A DNA stretch of 64,000 nucleotides, taken from positions 45,033-109,032 of the forward strand of contig CAYXAP010000028.1 in assembly GCA_964462035.1 (NCBI GenBank). The letters run 5' to 3'. The notes beneath the pieces are model-generated. The model was not told the DNA's origin. It was given only the letters and a program-made list of their open reading frames with translations, and searched no databases. Positions 9,501 to 17,669 of the stretch are shown in pieces. Within the stretch, counting starts at the first letter, position 1, and each line of letters opens with the position of its first letter. The translations under genes and the position numbers were made by a program. The stretch is from UBA1660 sp964462035. GTDB taxonomy: Bacteria; Myxococcota_A; Polyangia; Polyangiales; Houyiibacteriaceae.

Positions 9501-10450
9501 AGCCCGCTCAGCGCGAACGCGAGGAACGCGACCTTCCGAGCGATCGGCGCCGGCGCGAGCGCGATCGGAGCTTCTTCTCGGGTCCCTTCCCAGGCGGAGT
9601 CGTCATCGCCGTCATCGCCGTCATCCGTGCCCGACTTCTTCCGACCCTTCGTCCTCGTCGCTTTCGACTCCGACTTCGCTTCAGACTCCGCGCCGGACTC
9701 CGCCTCCTCGTCGGACTCGGACTCGCCGGACTCCTCCGCGTCTGCCTTCTGCTCCGCTTCGACCTCCGCCTTCTTCGTCGGAAGCCAGCCGATCTCGTCC
9801 CCCGGCTTCCACTCGTCGCCGAGCAGCCAGCGCCGCGAGGCGAAGATGCCGATGCACAGCGCGAAGTTGATGCCCGCGGCCACGTAGTTCGTGGTCGAGA
9901 CACCGGCGAGCGGCATGATGGCGAAGCCGCCGAGGAGGACGCCGAAGACGGCGCCGAAGGTGTTGACCGAGTAGAGCGCGCCGACCCAGCTGCCGACCTC
10001 GTTCTGACTCTGAGCCCGCTTGACGAAGTGCCGGCTCAGCAGCGGCAGGCTGGTGCCCATCAGCGTGGTCGGCACCAACACGATCGGCGCGACGCAGAAG
10101 AAGCGCATCACCGCCATGCCCACCGAGCCGGTCTCGAAGCTCGAATGGAGCCAGCGGTTGACCCCCATCATCCAGCCTTCGGGGTCGACCAGCAGCGGCA
10201 CGCAGAGGGCGAAGACGCCCACCAGGCCCTCGACCACTCCGTAGGTCATCACCGGGTGTTTGATCCGGTCGGCGAAGCGGCAGGCGATCCAGGCGCCGAG
10301 GCCCAGGCCCGCCATGAAGAGGGTCACGATCGTGCTGATCGCCACGCTGCCCGCGCCAAAGACGTGGACCATCATGCGCGACCAGATCGACTGGAAGATC
10401 AGGCTCGATGCACCCGAGAGGAAAAACGCGAGGAATGCTGCTGAGCGCAC
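6503..10450 (-). CDS. Giant fused MFS-like transporter / spermidine synthase-like protein with TPR C-terminus
   Basis: The GTG at 10450 follows a GGAG site and opens directly into the first membrane helix (VRSAAFLAFFLSG), giving 1315 aa; the frame is open 228 codons further upstream, but that part is not protein-like. Residues about 1-210 form one membrane bundle, 215-305 an acidic Ser/Glu/Asp linker, 310-640 a second bundle that begins with a near-copy of the first helix (SGLASLCYEVVWSR). Residues about 700-960 form a soluble spermidine-synthase fold (VGFGSGVSVG, SEPSNPWITG), 1000-1260 a helical TPR-like region, and the end is acidic. The canonical GGGDG of true spermidine synthases is altered, so polyamine synthesis is doubtful. 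Confidence 0.75.
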   Translation of the reverse strand: MRSAAFLAFFLSGASSLIFQSIWSRMMVHVFGAGSVAISTIVTLFMAGLGLGAWIACRFADRIKHPVMTYGVVEGLVGVFALCVPLLVDPEGWMMGVNRWLHSSFETGSVGMAVMRFFCVAPIVLVPTTLMGTSLPLLSRHFVKRAQSQNEVGSWVGALYSVNTFGAVFGVLLGGFAIMPLAGVSTTNYVAAGINFALCIGIFASRRWLLGDEWKPGDEIGWLPTKKAEVEAEQKADAEESGESESDEEAESGAESEAKSESKATRTKGRKKSGTDDGDDGDDDSAWEGTREEAPIALAPAPIARKVAFLAFALSGLASLCYEVVWSRALAMTIGSSFQAFNLILATFLVGIGGGSAIASGVIAGKRLLSTVGATAIALVFLANAPWGVSQSAITWLAISGAFALPIIIVWAAVRARAANDPMPRTPVKPALVMLVVPVAAAAINAVANLDTGHERLSLIVASVTSCLAGFLALLVSLRRYPVLQLATMPLFIAIAAFTNYAFQDEIPCTFAGLVTTVDNLPESVGIVQFFMFLTVALCTLPATVGMGAMFTLTLRVWTSGGDNVGRDVGNVYAGNTLGSVVGAWLPGFVLMQSLGMERTILVGMMLYLGVSLMLLIVSAADPPKKKADSEGGPYRKKAEGSDEDEDDERDPNKPPGWYEAIIYVLAPLIPALIAGIVLVAWRDDGFLRWNPAKMTLGVFRVSLADDACDWGDADLVYYKDGLTTTVTVERYGRHYALKNNGKVDASNGDDMPTQIMVAAYPLLMHPDGPEGLDVAVVGFGSGVSVGTALKFPVARVDVIELERSIPEASKFFEDVNGLDYVLQDFPYIEMDRLSVVNDDGRNYLASSPDQFDVIISEPSNPWITGVSDLFTTDHFRITKQRLREGGIYCQWVQLYELSPANIKTIYRTFASQFEHVIVFAAEDLSSDTVLIGSDSPLPLDLERITAAYQLPGIAEELERAYIHSPFDVFARTLLANKEEVMSFTQIEHRQRGGEWVAIPDSNNDPDHGCTMPNCYREPVILNTDDNAHIEFAAPQDLIGYQAFEGYLAQIYTESWPYGRLVGGVTGYGEGDEAAEKLAEMALSLIAHGRKPEAAAFITRSQEAGSTPTTRIAAEVLTHLITGEREPPLRVEPPTPGPQLAAREARLLSEGFEIVREAVDRGNYATALGALEEIPAPLRLHSGPGLRLLYGYLLYKTAPTYPSRYREAIDTLEEIIRTEPDYVARHPEIFYYLGRSHDAELNFDKALRNMRLFVEARQALAAEPGEASEGDDADAPTTDTDDSNEDGTSDGDPAGDPEPEDAAPDTGADEATSTD

Positions 10451-10515
10451 GAGATCTCCGGTCCACCACGACGCCGGGGGACCACCCCCGATTCGCCTGG
10501 TCGGCTGGGCCGACC

Positions 10516-10521
10516 TACACT
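10516..10521 (+). promoter_or_regulatory. Candidate -10 box for a leaderless message
   Basis: TACACT ends six bases before the GTG at 10528, with no Shine-Dalgarno sequence between. The same geometry recurs upstream of several other genes in the window. Confidence 0.35.
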
Positions 10522-10527
10522 CGCTGG

Positions 10528-11184
10528 GTGTCCCGTGCAAGCCCGATGCGCCCGGCCCGGCGGGTCTCGATGCTCGGGCTGGGGCTGCTCCTGGCCCTCC
10601 TGAGCGCACCACCGTCCCCCACCGGCGCGCAGGATGGCCGAGCCCGACGAGCTGCCGAGAAGACCCGGATGGGCGCCGCCCTCGTCCGAGCCAACAACCC
10701 GGGGAGCGCGGTCGCCTATTTTCGCGAGGCGATCCAGATCGACCCCCGCTTCGAGCGGGCCTACGTCGCTCTCGGTGAGCTCTACCGGGCCCAGGGGCGG
10801 AGCTCCGACGCCCTGGAGGTGGTCCGCGCAGGCCTGAGGCGCCGCCCCCGAAGCGTTCCTCTGTCCCTGGTCCTCGCGGCGATCGTCCGACCCTCGGACC
10901 CGGCCGAGGCGGCGCGGGTGCTCCGAGAGGCTGCCCGGGCCGACCCGAGCTCGGTGGCCGTCCAGCAGGCGCTGGGCGAGCTCGCCCGAGACCGCGGGGC
11001 CTTCGCCGAGGCGATCGCTGCCTACCGGGCGGTGGCTCGGCTGACCGAGGACGACCCGGCTCGAGCCGAGACCCACGCCGAGGCCATCCGTTTCGTCGCG
11101 GCCCTCCGACTGCTGGTCCGAGACGTGGACCCACCCAGCCGGTGCGAGGCGAGCGAGGTGCGTCAGGCGCTCTGCGACGACTGA
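10528..11184 (+). CDS. Exported TPR-repeat protein
   Basis: A 218-aa protein with a signal peptide (hydrophobic LGLGLLLALLSA, likely cleavage near TGAQD). The mature part is two to four TPR-like helical pairs, for example AVAYFREAIQIDPRFERAYVALGELY. TPR units bind other proteins, so it is probably a periplasmic adaptor. I chose the GTG at 10528 because of the TACACT box six bases upstream; the ATG at 10546 is equally possible and would not alter the signal peptide. It is divergent from the giant fusion gene (78 bases between the starts), and its 3' end overlaps the convergent HTTM gene by 22 bases. Confidence 0.65.
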   Translation: MSRASPMRPARRVSMLGLGLLLALLSAPPSPTGAQDGRARRAAEKTRMGAALVRANNPGSAVAYFREAIQIDPRFERAYVALGELYRAQGRSSDALEVVRAGLRRRPRSVPLSLVLAAIVRPSDPAEAARVLREAARADPSSVAVQQALGELARDRGAFAEAIAAYRAVARLTEDDPARAETHAEAIRFVAALRLLVRDVDPPSRCEASEVRQALCDD

Positions 11185-12272
11185 GCCGCGGCCGAGCGTC
11201 GGCGACGAAGGTCCAGGAGCAGCAGGGGCGTGACCAGCGGCATCAGTGGTGGGAGGCGGCTGAGCACGAGCCGCTTGGCGGCGGCGCCCTCGAGCATCGT
11301 CCCGTCGCGGTCCCTCACTCGAACGGTCGGCCCTTCGGCGGCTTCGTGGACCTCGAAGCGCGCGAGCCAGTCGAGCCCCCGGACCAGTCGAGCCAGCCGC
11401 CGGCCGGCCGGGCGGTCGGGGCGCAGCCAGAGCATCCGGTCGCGGGTGCGGGGCGTCACCCAGATCAGCGTGGCGGCGATGCCGAGGTAGCTGAACACGC
11501 TGACGGTCGAAGTGATCTCGATGAGAGTGTGGAAGCCGAGCGCCATGAACATCGCGGCGACCCGGGTCCGGCGGAACCAGTAGCCGACGCCCACGAAGAG
11601 CTCCGTGAGCACGACGAACTTCCACATCACCGCGTTGAACTCCGGCGTCGCGATGGGGTCGATGAGCCAGGCGGGGACGCCCTTGGCTTCGGCGACGTGG
11701 CGATAGCGGGAGATGCGGTCGTACATGACGACGCCGGACCACCAATCCGGGTCGATGAGTTTGCTGAAGCCGCTGGCGAGGTAGGGCGTGCACGCGAGCG
11801 CGCGCAGGAGCACCAAGCGCCACATCGGCGCCTCGTCGCGGAAAGGCCGGCCGGCCTTGGCGGCGAGCCACGCATCCACGCTCAGCGCACGGCCCGAGGG
11901 AAGGAGCGTGAGCCCGAAGAGGATGGTCGTGAGGAACGCGCGGTTGTGATGGAAGAAGAGCTGGTTGCTCAGGAGGTTGAAGGCGACCACTGCGAGGGTG
12001 AGCGCGGACGTGAGTCGACTCAGGAAGCCGGCGCTCATGAACACCGCCGAGACCAGCCCGACGAGGAGCACGCTCCGGTAGCCGTCGACCGAGAGCACCG
12101 GCCAGAGCTCGGTGAAGGGGACGTAGAAGCGCTCGGCGAAGTAGGCCCCTGGCCGGGCGCTCTCGAGGAAGGTCCACAGGTGAACGACGGTGATCGGGCC
12201 GACCAGGATCCGGAGCAGCGCGATCGCCCGGACACTCGCGGTCTCGTCGAAGATGGGCCGGCGCTCGGTCAT
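11163..12272 (-). CDS. HTTM-domain integral membrane protein (vitamin K-dependent carboxylase-like)
   Basis: A 369-aa polytopic protein. The segments RILVGPITVVHLWTF, FHHNRAFLTTILFGL, YLASGFSKLIDPDWWSG and FMALGFHTLIEI follow the HTTM family pattern, the family that includes vitamin K-dependent gamma-carboxylase, although bacterial members mostly have no assigned reaction. The frame is open upstream, but the ATG at 12272 (MTERRPIFDE) overlaps the stop of the upstream gene as ATGA, showing translational coupling. It is the last gene of a three-gene operon with a radical SAM enzyme. Its 3' end overlaps the convergent TPR gene. Confidence 0.75.
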   Translation of the reverse strand: MTERRPIFDETASVRAIALLRILVGPITVVHLWTFLESARPGAYFAERFYVPFTELWPVLSVDGYRSVLLVGLVSAVFMSAGFLSRLTSALTLAVVAFNLLSNQLFFHHNRAFLTTILFGLTLLPSGRALSVDAWLAAKAGRPFRDEAPMWRLVLLRALACTPYLASGFSKLIDPDWWSGVVMYDRISRYRHVAEAKGVPAWLIDPIATPEFNAVMWKFVVLTELFVGVGYWFRRTRVAAMFMALGFHTLIEITSTVSVFSYLGIAATLIWVTPRTRDRMLWLRPDRPAGRRLARLVRGLDWLARFEVHEAAEGPTVRVRDRDGTMLEGAAAKRLVLSRLPPLMPLVTPLLLLDLRRRRSAAAQSSQSA

Positions 12273-12721
12273 CGCTCCGGGAGCTCCCGCTCCACGCTCC
12301 GCATCACCCGCGTCTGGGGCTCGCCGCGGTTTCGGACGAAGCGTACGTGGGCCTCGAAGTAGCGGGTCGTGCGGTCGTTCGGCGTGTGGGTCGCGACCCA
12401 GTCGAGCGCCTGCTGGAAGAACGCCAGCTGCGAATCGACGCCGGAGGCGGCGCTGCCATCCACCCAGGGCGTGGTGAGTCCGCGCCCGCGAACGAGCTGG
12501 CTCCAGTGGTAGCCCTCCCAGCCGTTGCGGATGTCGAAGCGGCCGTTGTCGGTGACCCGCACGATCGCAGCGCGCCACGTGCTGGACTCGCTGAAGGGCT
12601 GATAGCCGAAGAGGTGGTGGGGGTCGTCATAGGCCCGTACCACGAAGAAGAGCTGCAGCCCGATGACGGCCACGAAGAAGCACTGCGCTCCGAGGCGCCG
12701 CAGCTTCGGTCCCCTGCGCAC
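12269..12721 (-). CDS. Membrane-anchored protein of unknown function, partner of HTTM gene
   Basis: A 150-aa protein starting at GTG. Residues about 10-30 (CFFVAVIGLQLFFVV) are one membrane helix, and the remaining about 120 residues are soluble and rich in Trp, Arg and Phe. The stop overlaps the HTTM start (ATGA), and the radical SAM stop is 20 bases upstream. Small proteins of this kind are commonly encoded next to HTTM genes, so a joint membrane complex is plausible. No catalytic motif is visible. Confidence 0.6.
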   Translation of the reverse strand: MRRGPKLRRLGAQCFFVAVIGLQLFFVVRAYDDPHHLFGYQPFSESSTWRAAIVRVTDNGRFDIRNGWEGYHWSQLVRGRGLTTPWVDGSAASGVDSQLAFFQQALDWVATHTPNDRTTRYFEAHVRFVRNRGEPQTRVMRSVERELPER

Positions 12722-12741
12722 CCGAGTGCTCTAACACGCGC

Positions 12742-14394
12742 TCAGTCGCCGCGGTCGAGCAGCTCGTCCATCGAGGCCGGGCCGGCCGCGCGGGCCATCG
12801 CCTCGAGCAGCCGAAGGAGCGCCGCTGGAGCGTCACTCCCCCGGTAGGAGAGACCCAGGTGGCGGCTCGTGACGTAGTGGCGGCCTTCGTCTCGGGGCGC
12901 GACCACGACCGTCTGCCTGCCGATGGCGTCGCCTTCGACCGTGAGGAGTAGCCCATCGGTGCCCGCTACGGCGTCGACGATGGTGCCGGCGCTCAGGCCG
13001 AAGAGCGGTGCGATGGCGGCGGGCGAGAGCGCCTTCGCCGGCGCGGGGACGTCGACGGGACGCGGGCGGTCTTCCTTCTCGCTCGCCGCCGCCACCAGCT
13101 CGAGCTGGAGCGAACGGATCTCCGCGAAGGTCGCCGCTCGCTCGGCCTCGCTCATGGGCGGCGGCTCGGTCCACGCGGGCGGGTCATGGTCGGCGAAGGT
13201 CTCGCTCGCGGGACCAGGCCAGTGGCTCACCGCCGCCTCGCCGAGGACGGTGCCGGGGAGCGCCTGGTAGTTCGACCACATGAAGGAGTCGGGCTTCAGC
13301 TTGCGGAGCAGCCCCACGGTCGAGTGCGCCATCGCGCGGGACTCCTGCGGCAAGGTCGTCATCAGCGACGCGCTCGTCGGGATCTCGAGATCCCGGCAGT
13401 CGTCGAAGACCCGCTGGAGCTGCTCGTCGGTGGTGCGCCGGTTCAGGACGGTGCGGCGGAGCTCGGCGTCGCCCGCTTCGACGCCGCAGTGGAAGAGCGC
13501 GATGCCCGCTTCGGCCAAGAGCTCGAGCCGCTCACGAGTGGCGGCGCGGGGGTGCATCTCCACCTTGAAGGGACGGCCGACTCGCGCGGGGTAGGTCCGA
13601 GCGAAGGCGCGCAGCCACTCGAGGTCGAGGGGGAAGTGCTCGTCCCAGAACTCGAAGCCCTCGGGGTCGTAGCGCGCGACCAGGTCGGCGAGCTCGTCGC
13701 AGAGGTGGTCGACGGGTCGGCGGTTGCGGCGTTCCTTCTCGGCGAAGCCCCCGAGCCGCCCCCATGCGGGTGCCGAACAGTACGCGCAGGAGTAGGGGCA
13801 GCCGCGGCTCGCGCGCACCGGCAGGTAGCGGTCGGCGATCGGGCCGAACGTGTTCACACCCCGATCGAGGTGCGCGCGCATGTCGCCGAAGAGGTCGTAG
13901 TCCCACCAGGGGAGGTCGGCGATGTCGGCCTCGGAGTCCGCACCGGGGATCGTCCCAGGGAACGAGCCGCCGTCCCGAACCCACAGGCCCGGGCCGCTCT
14001 CGAGCGGTGCGCCCGCGTCCAGCTGCTCGAGCAGTCGGGCCAGCGGGCGCTCGCCCTCGCCGATCACCACTGCGTCGACGGCGGCGCTGGCGGCGACGTC
14101 TCGGGGGGCGAGGCTCGCGTGGTACCCGCCGACCACGGTGGTGGCGTCCGTGTGGGGCGCGAGCCGCTCGAGGAGAGCGCGCGCGCCCGGCCAGTCGCGG
14201 GTCATCGAGGACACCGCGATCACGTCGGGGCCACGCGCGAGCAGGTCGGCCACGACCGGATCGATGGCTTCCGTGCGCTCCACCATCCGCGCGTCCGGCA
14301 CGTGGCCCCCGGCCCGGACGATGGGGGCGAGCGCGGCGACCGACGAGCTGAACGGGCTCGGCGGCGCCGTGAAGAAGACGAAGACGACCTTCAA
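12742..14394 (-). CDS. B12-binding domain radical SAM enzyme
   Basis: A 550-aa protein. Residues 1-130 are a Rossmann-type cobalamin-binding-like domain (VVGGYHASLAP, VVIGEGERPL). The radical SAM core follows, with the cluster motif CPYSCAYC giving Cys199, Cys203 and Cys206, and the FHCGVEAGD strand near residue 300. The C-terminal 130 residues are an accessory domain. Enzymes of this architecture do methylations and rearrangements on unactivated carbons, but substrate is unknown here. The start is a TTG behind a GGGGAG site (MKVVFVFFTAPPSPF). It leads an operon with the membrane-anchored protein and the HTTM protein. Confidence 0.8.
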   Translation of the reverse strand: MKVVFVFFTAPPSPFSSSVAALAPIVRAGGHVPDARMVERTEAIDPVVADLLARGPDVIAVSSMTRDWPGARALLERLAPHTDATTVVGGYHASLAPRDVAASAAVDAVVIGEGERPLARLLEQLDAGAPLESGPGLWVRDGGSFPGTIPGADSEADIADLPWWDYDLFGDMRAHLDRGVNTFGPIADRYLPVRASRGCPYSCAYCSAPAWGRLGGFAEKERRNRRPVDHLCDELADLVARYDPEGFEFWDEHFPLDLEWLRAFARTYPARVGRPFKVEMHPRAATRERLELLAEAGIALFHCGVEAGDAELRRTVLNRRTTDEQLQRVFDDCRDLEIPTSASLMTTLPQESRAMAHSTVGLLRKLKPDSFMWSNYQALPGTVLGEAAVSHWPGPASETFADHDPPAWTEPPPMSEAERAATFAEIRSLQLELVAAASEKEDRPRPVDVPAPAKALSPAAIAPLFGLSAGTIVDAVAGTDGLLLTVEGDAIGRQTVVVAPRDEGRHYVTSRHLGLSYRGSDAPAALLRLLEAMARAAGPASMDELLDRGD

Positions 14395-14454
14395 CGGTCT
14401 CCCCGATTCGTCACGCGCGCCATGGGCGCAGCGTACTCGGTGCGCCCGGGGACG

Positions 14455-15798
14455 TCAGGCGTGTGCGTGCTCGACGAGCGCCTCGAGGGTCGGAGTCTCG
14501 CCGACCGTGTGGAGCAGCTGGTCCGCCGGGCATTCGCCGGCGTCGAGGAGCTCGCGCAGGGGGCGGAGGTGCACCCGCTCGTCCTTGCCGCGACCGTCCA
14601 GGTTGCCCAGCCGCTCGAGGCCGTCGTCCGCGATGGCGACCAGCGCCTGGGCGTGCTCGAGCACCGGCTTGCCGTCGAGATCGGCGGCGAGGGCCTTCTC
14701 GGCGATCGCCGGTCGAACGGCTTCCAGCGACGAGAGGCTCCACGCCTCGGTCAGGCTGTCGGCGGCGTCCATGGCCTTCGGGTCGTAGAGCAGCCCCTTC
14801 CAGAACGCCGGCAACGCGCAGATGCGAGGCTGCGGTTGGCTGTCGGCGCCGCGAACTTCGAGCGTCTTCTTGAGCCGCGCCTCCGGGAAGAGCGTGTTCA
14901 GGTGCGTCTCCCAGTCCTCCATCGTCGGCCTCAGGCCCTCGAAGCCATCGTCCATGAACGAGCGGAAGGTCTGGCCGGTGTTGCGGTGGACCTTCTTGCC
15001 GCGCTTCACCAGGAACATCGGGACGTCGAGGGCCCACTGGACGTAGTCCGCGTAGGTTGGCGAGTCGTTCCAGGCGAAGGGGAGGAGGCCGGAGCGGTCC
15101 GGGTCCATGTGCAGCCACACCCGCGCCCGGTGGGAGCGCTCGCCGGTCGCCTTGCCCTCGAGCCAGGGGCTGTTGGCGAACATGGCCGTCACGATGGGCT
15201 GGATGCGAAGCGCGATGCGCAGCTTCCGGAACGCATCGGTCTCGTCGCTGTAGTCGAGGTTCGCCTGCACCGTGGAGGTCCGCCGCATCATGTCGTGCGC
15301 CATGGCGCCGCGGGTAGGCAGGTACTCCTTCATGATCCCGTAGCGGAGCTTCGGGACCCAGGGCAGCTCCGCCTGGGCGGCGGTCGGGTGGAAACCGAGC
15401 CCCAGCCAGTGGATCCCGCGCGGCTCGCTGATCGAGCGGAGCTCGGCGAGGTGGCCGCGGAGCTCGGCACAGGTCTGATGGATCGTGTCGAGCGGCGCGC
15501 CGCTCAGCTCGAGCTGAGCGCCCGGCTCGAGCGTGATGGAGGCGCCGCCCCGGCGGAGCGCGATGAGCGGTGCGCCCTCGTACTCGCGCTGCTCGGTCCA
15601 GCCGTGCTTCGCGACGAACTCCTGGAGCAGCTCGAGGACTCCGTCCGGCCCTTCGTACTGGAGCGGCTTGCCGTCCCGCGCGAGGCCGAATTTCTCGGCT
15701 TCGGTCCCGATCGCCCAGCGCTCGCGCGGGGTCTCGGCGGCGTGGAAGGGCGCGAGGAGGTCATCGACCTCGAGGGCCTTGTCGGGCGGGGGGCTCAT
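14455..15798 (-). CDS. gshA: Glutamate-cysteine ligase, plant/alphaproteobacterial type (GCS2 family)
   Basis: A 447-aa ATP-grasp-like ligase joining glutamate and cysteine, the first step of glutathione synthesis. The N-terminus has GTEAEKFGLA near residue 30, then TLEPGAQLELSGAP near 90, ARVWLHMDPDRSG near 215 and the C-terminal EVRGADSQP near 305, all in the usual order for this family. Length is typical. gshB is not in the window. It is divergent from the bactofilin pair, with a 133-base gap that must hold both promoters. EgtA is a distant relative, but the sequence fits GshA best. Confidence 0.9.
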   Translation of the reverse strand: MSPPPDKALEVDDLLAPFHAAETPRERWAIGTEAEKFGLARDGKPLQYEGPDGVLELLQEFVAKHGWTEQREYEGAPLIALRRGGASITLEPGAQLELSGAPLDTIHQTCAELRGHLAELRSISEPRGIHWLGLGFHPTAAQAELPWVPKLRYGIMKEYLPTRGAMAHDMMRRTSTVQANLDYSDETDAFRKLRIALRIQPIVTAMFANSPWLEGKATGERSHRARVWLHMDPDRSGLLPFAWNDSPTYADYVQWALDVPMFLVKRGKKVHRNTGQTFRSFMDDGFEGLRPTMEDWETHLNTLFPEARLKKTLEVRGADSQPQPRICALPAFWKGLLYDPKAMDAADSLTEAWSLSSLEAVRPAIAEKALAADLDGKPVLEHAQALVAIADDGLERLGNLDGRGKDERVHLRPLRELLDAGECPADQLLHTVGETPTLEALVEHAHA

Positions 15799-15918
15799 GG
15801 GCTCTTGGTCCTCAGGTCGGCAGTCGCGTTACATGGCCATGGTGAGGCACGGCCGGCGGGGTCTAGGCGAAGTGTCGCCCGATGCCAAGTGGGAGATACG
15901 GCCGCGCGGCGCTTCTGT

Positions 15919-15924
15919 TAGGGT
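15919..15924 (+). promoter_or_regulatory. Candidate -10 box before the first bactofilin gene
   Basis: TAGGGT ends seven bases before the ATG at 15932, and no Shine-Dalgarno sequence is present. It fits the leaderless pattern seen elsewhere. Confidence 0.3.
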
Positions 15925-15931
15925 GCCCCCA

Positions 15932-16318
15932 ATGGCAAAGTCTCCCCCACGTCGGTCTGCGGCGACCACCGATGGCGCGCCGATGGGCTATGTCGGCCCC
16001 GGCCTGCTCGTGCGTGGTGAGCTCCGCGGCGCGGGCCAGCTCCGCTGCGACGGGACCTTCGAAGGGAGCGTCGATCTCCAGGGCGCGCTGGTGGTCGGTC
16101 GCAGCGGCAAGCTGGTCGGTCCCGTCCGGGCCCAGGCGGTCGCCGTCGAGGGCATCCTCGACGGGCCGGTGATGGCCGGTGAGCTCAACGTGTTGGCTGG
16201 CGGCCGCCTCGTCGGTGACGTTCGCGCAGCGCGGATCGGCCTCGACGACGGCGGTTCCCTCGAGGGCACCGTCGACATGGAGGTGGAGCTGCCCGAGCTC
16301 GACGAGGAAGAGTCGTGA
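15932..16318 (+). CDS. Bactofilin, polymer-forming cytoskeletal protein
   Basis: A 128-aa protein whose core is a right-handed beta helix of short hydrophobic-glycine repeats (for example GQLRCDGTFEGSVDL, then GALVVGRSGKL, then LVGDVRA). It has a short basic N-terminal tail and an acidic C-terminal tail. Bactofilins polymerise into filaments that organise cell shape, polar proteins or the chromosome. The frame is open far upstream, but MAKSPPRRSA is the natural start. It overlaps the second bactofilin gene by four bases. Confidence 0.85.
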   Translation: MAKSPPRRSAATTDGAPMGYVGPGLLVRGELRGAGQLRCDGTFEGSVDLQGALVVGRSGKLVGPVRAQAVAVEGILDGPVMAGELNVLAGGRLVGDVRAARIGLDDGGSLEGTVDMEVELPELDEEES

Positions 16319-17052
16319 AGAAGCCCTCTGTGCTCCCGGCGGGCGTCCGGCTCCGCGGCGAAGTCGAAGGGGAGGGCGATCTCATCGTCTTCGGGCAGGT
16401 CGACGGACCGGTTCGGGTCGACGGCGCGCTGGTGATCGAGGCCGGCGGGATGGTCCGTGGGCACGTCCATGCGCGGCACGTGACCATTCGTGGCGCACTC
16501 AAGGGCGACGCCTTCGCGGACGAGGGGGTCCGGGTCGACGGAACCGCGCGCATCGTCGGCGACCTGACGGCGCCCCGCGTGCGGGTGACCCCCGGCGCGC
16601 AGTTCTCCGGGCAGGTGCACGTGGAGGCCCTCGACGCCGCGCCGCCGCTTCGCACCTACGATCCGGCGCTCCACACGTTCACGGGCTTGCCTTCGCCGGA
16701 GCCGATCTCCGCCGACCTGGCCGCCGGGGTGAGCATCGAGGCCGCGGCTCCAGTCGACGCCGACGACCTCGGCGATCCCGAGGACACGCGCCCCTTCACC
16801 CCGCTGCGAGAGCGCCCGTCGCGGAAGCTGGCGGCGGAGCTCCCCGACGTCGTGGGAGACGAGGACGCGACCTTCCGGCGCGAGATTCGTCGCCCGGCGC
16901 CCATGCCGCCCCGGGCGCCGACGCCCACCCCCTTGGCGGCCGATACCGTCTCCGATGCGACGCTCCCGGGCGCCGAGGCGCCCACTCCGGCGCGCGTGGG
17001 CCGGATGCCGCGCATCGGGCGGGTCAAGGGCACGCACCGCGCGCCCAGCTGA
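16315..17052 (+). CDS. Bactofilin with long proline-rich C-terminal tail
   Basis: A 245-aa protein beginning with GTG that overlaps the previous stop (GTGA). Residues 10-110 are another bactofilin beta helix (LRGEVEGEGDLIVFGQVDG and similar rungs). Residues 110-245 form a disordered tail rich in Pro, Arg and acidic residues, ending in basic GRVKGTHRAPS. The tight coupling suggests that the two proteins are made in a fixed ratio and co-polymerise, one bringing the interaction tail. That is inference from the arrangement. Confidence 0.85.
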   Translation: MKKPSVLPAGVRLRGEVEGEGDLIVFGQVDGPVRVDGALVIEAGGMVRGHVHARHVTIRGALKGDAFADEGVRVDGTARIVGDLTAPRVRVTPGAQFSGQVHVEALDAAPPLRTYDPALHTFTGLPSPEPISADLAAGVSIEAAAPVDADDLGDPEDTRPFTPLRERPSRKLAAELPDVVGDEDATFRREIRRPAPMPPRAPTPTPLAADTVSDATLPGAEAPTPARVGRMPRIGRVKGTHRAPS

Positions 17053-17105
17053 GCGTCGCCTCGACGCCCCCGAGCCTTTGTCGGTAGGCTGCCGACGAGC
17101 ACACC

Positions 17106-17669
17106 ATGGCCGACCGCGACCGTCTCCTCGAGCTCCTCCGCGAGCGCTCCTTCCGAAGGGGCACCTTCACCCTGACCTCTGGGCGGCAGTCCGACTTCTT
17201 CATCGACTGCAAGCCCACGGTGCTCAGCGCCGAGGGCCACGTGCTGGTGGGTCGCTGCCTCCTCGCGCAGGCGCTGGCGTTCGAGCCCCGTCCCGTGGCG
17301 GTGGCCGGTGTGGTCCTCGGGGGCTGCCCGCTCGCGAGCGCCGTCGCTTACGCGTCCCACCTGGCGGGGGGATCGGCGCTCGATGCGCTCCTCGTCCGGA
17401 AGGAGAGCAAGGGCCACGGGTCGAAGAATCGCGTCGAGGGCGCGGCCCACCTGAGCGAAGGCGCCCCGATCGTCGTCGTCGAAGACACGGTCACGACGGG
17501 CGGCTCGACGGTTCGGGCCGCCGCCGCTCTCCGCGAGATGGGCCTGACCATCGCGGGCGTACTGGCGATCGTCGATCGCTGCGAGGGCGCCGCCGAGGCC
17601 TTCGCCGAGGCGAAGCTCCCCTTCGCCTCGCTCTTCACGCGGGCGGACTTCATGGGAGACGAGGGGTGA
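17106..17669 (+). CDS. pyrE: Orotate phosphoribosyltransferase
   Basis: A 187-aa enzyme that couples orotate to PRPP to make OMP in pyrimidine biosynthesis. The PRPP-binding loop VVVEDTVTTGGST is near residue 120, and LTSGRQSDFFIDCK near residue 20 is the conserved N-terminal segment. Its length is slightly shorter than the usual 200-210 aa. The stop overlaps the next lipoprotein gene (GTGA). Confidence 0.93.
   Translation: MADRDRLLELLRERSFRRGTFTLTSGRQSDFFIDCKPTVLSAEGHVLVGRCLLAQALAFEPRPVAVAGVVLGGCPLASAVAYASHLAGGSALDALLVRKESKGHGSKNRVEGAAHLSEGAPIVVVEDTVTTGGSTVRAAAALREMGLTIAGVLAIVDRCEGAAEAFAEAKLPFASLFTRADFMGDEG

Noticed and set aside
7703..10444. A 913-codon open frame opposite the giant fusion gene
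   Set aside because: It has low-complexity Arg/Asp/Glu/His composition and no signal or domain, while the minus-strand gene has clear membrane helices and enzyme motifs.
13186..15921. A 911-codon plus-strand frame spanning the radical SAM and gshA genes
   Set aside because: It runs across two recognised genes on the other strand and has no recognisable fold.
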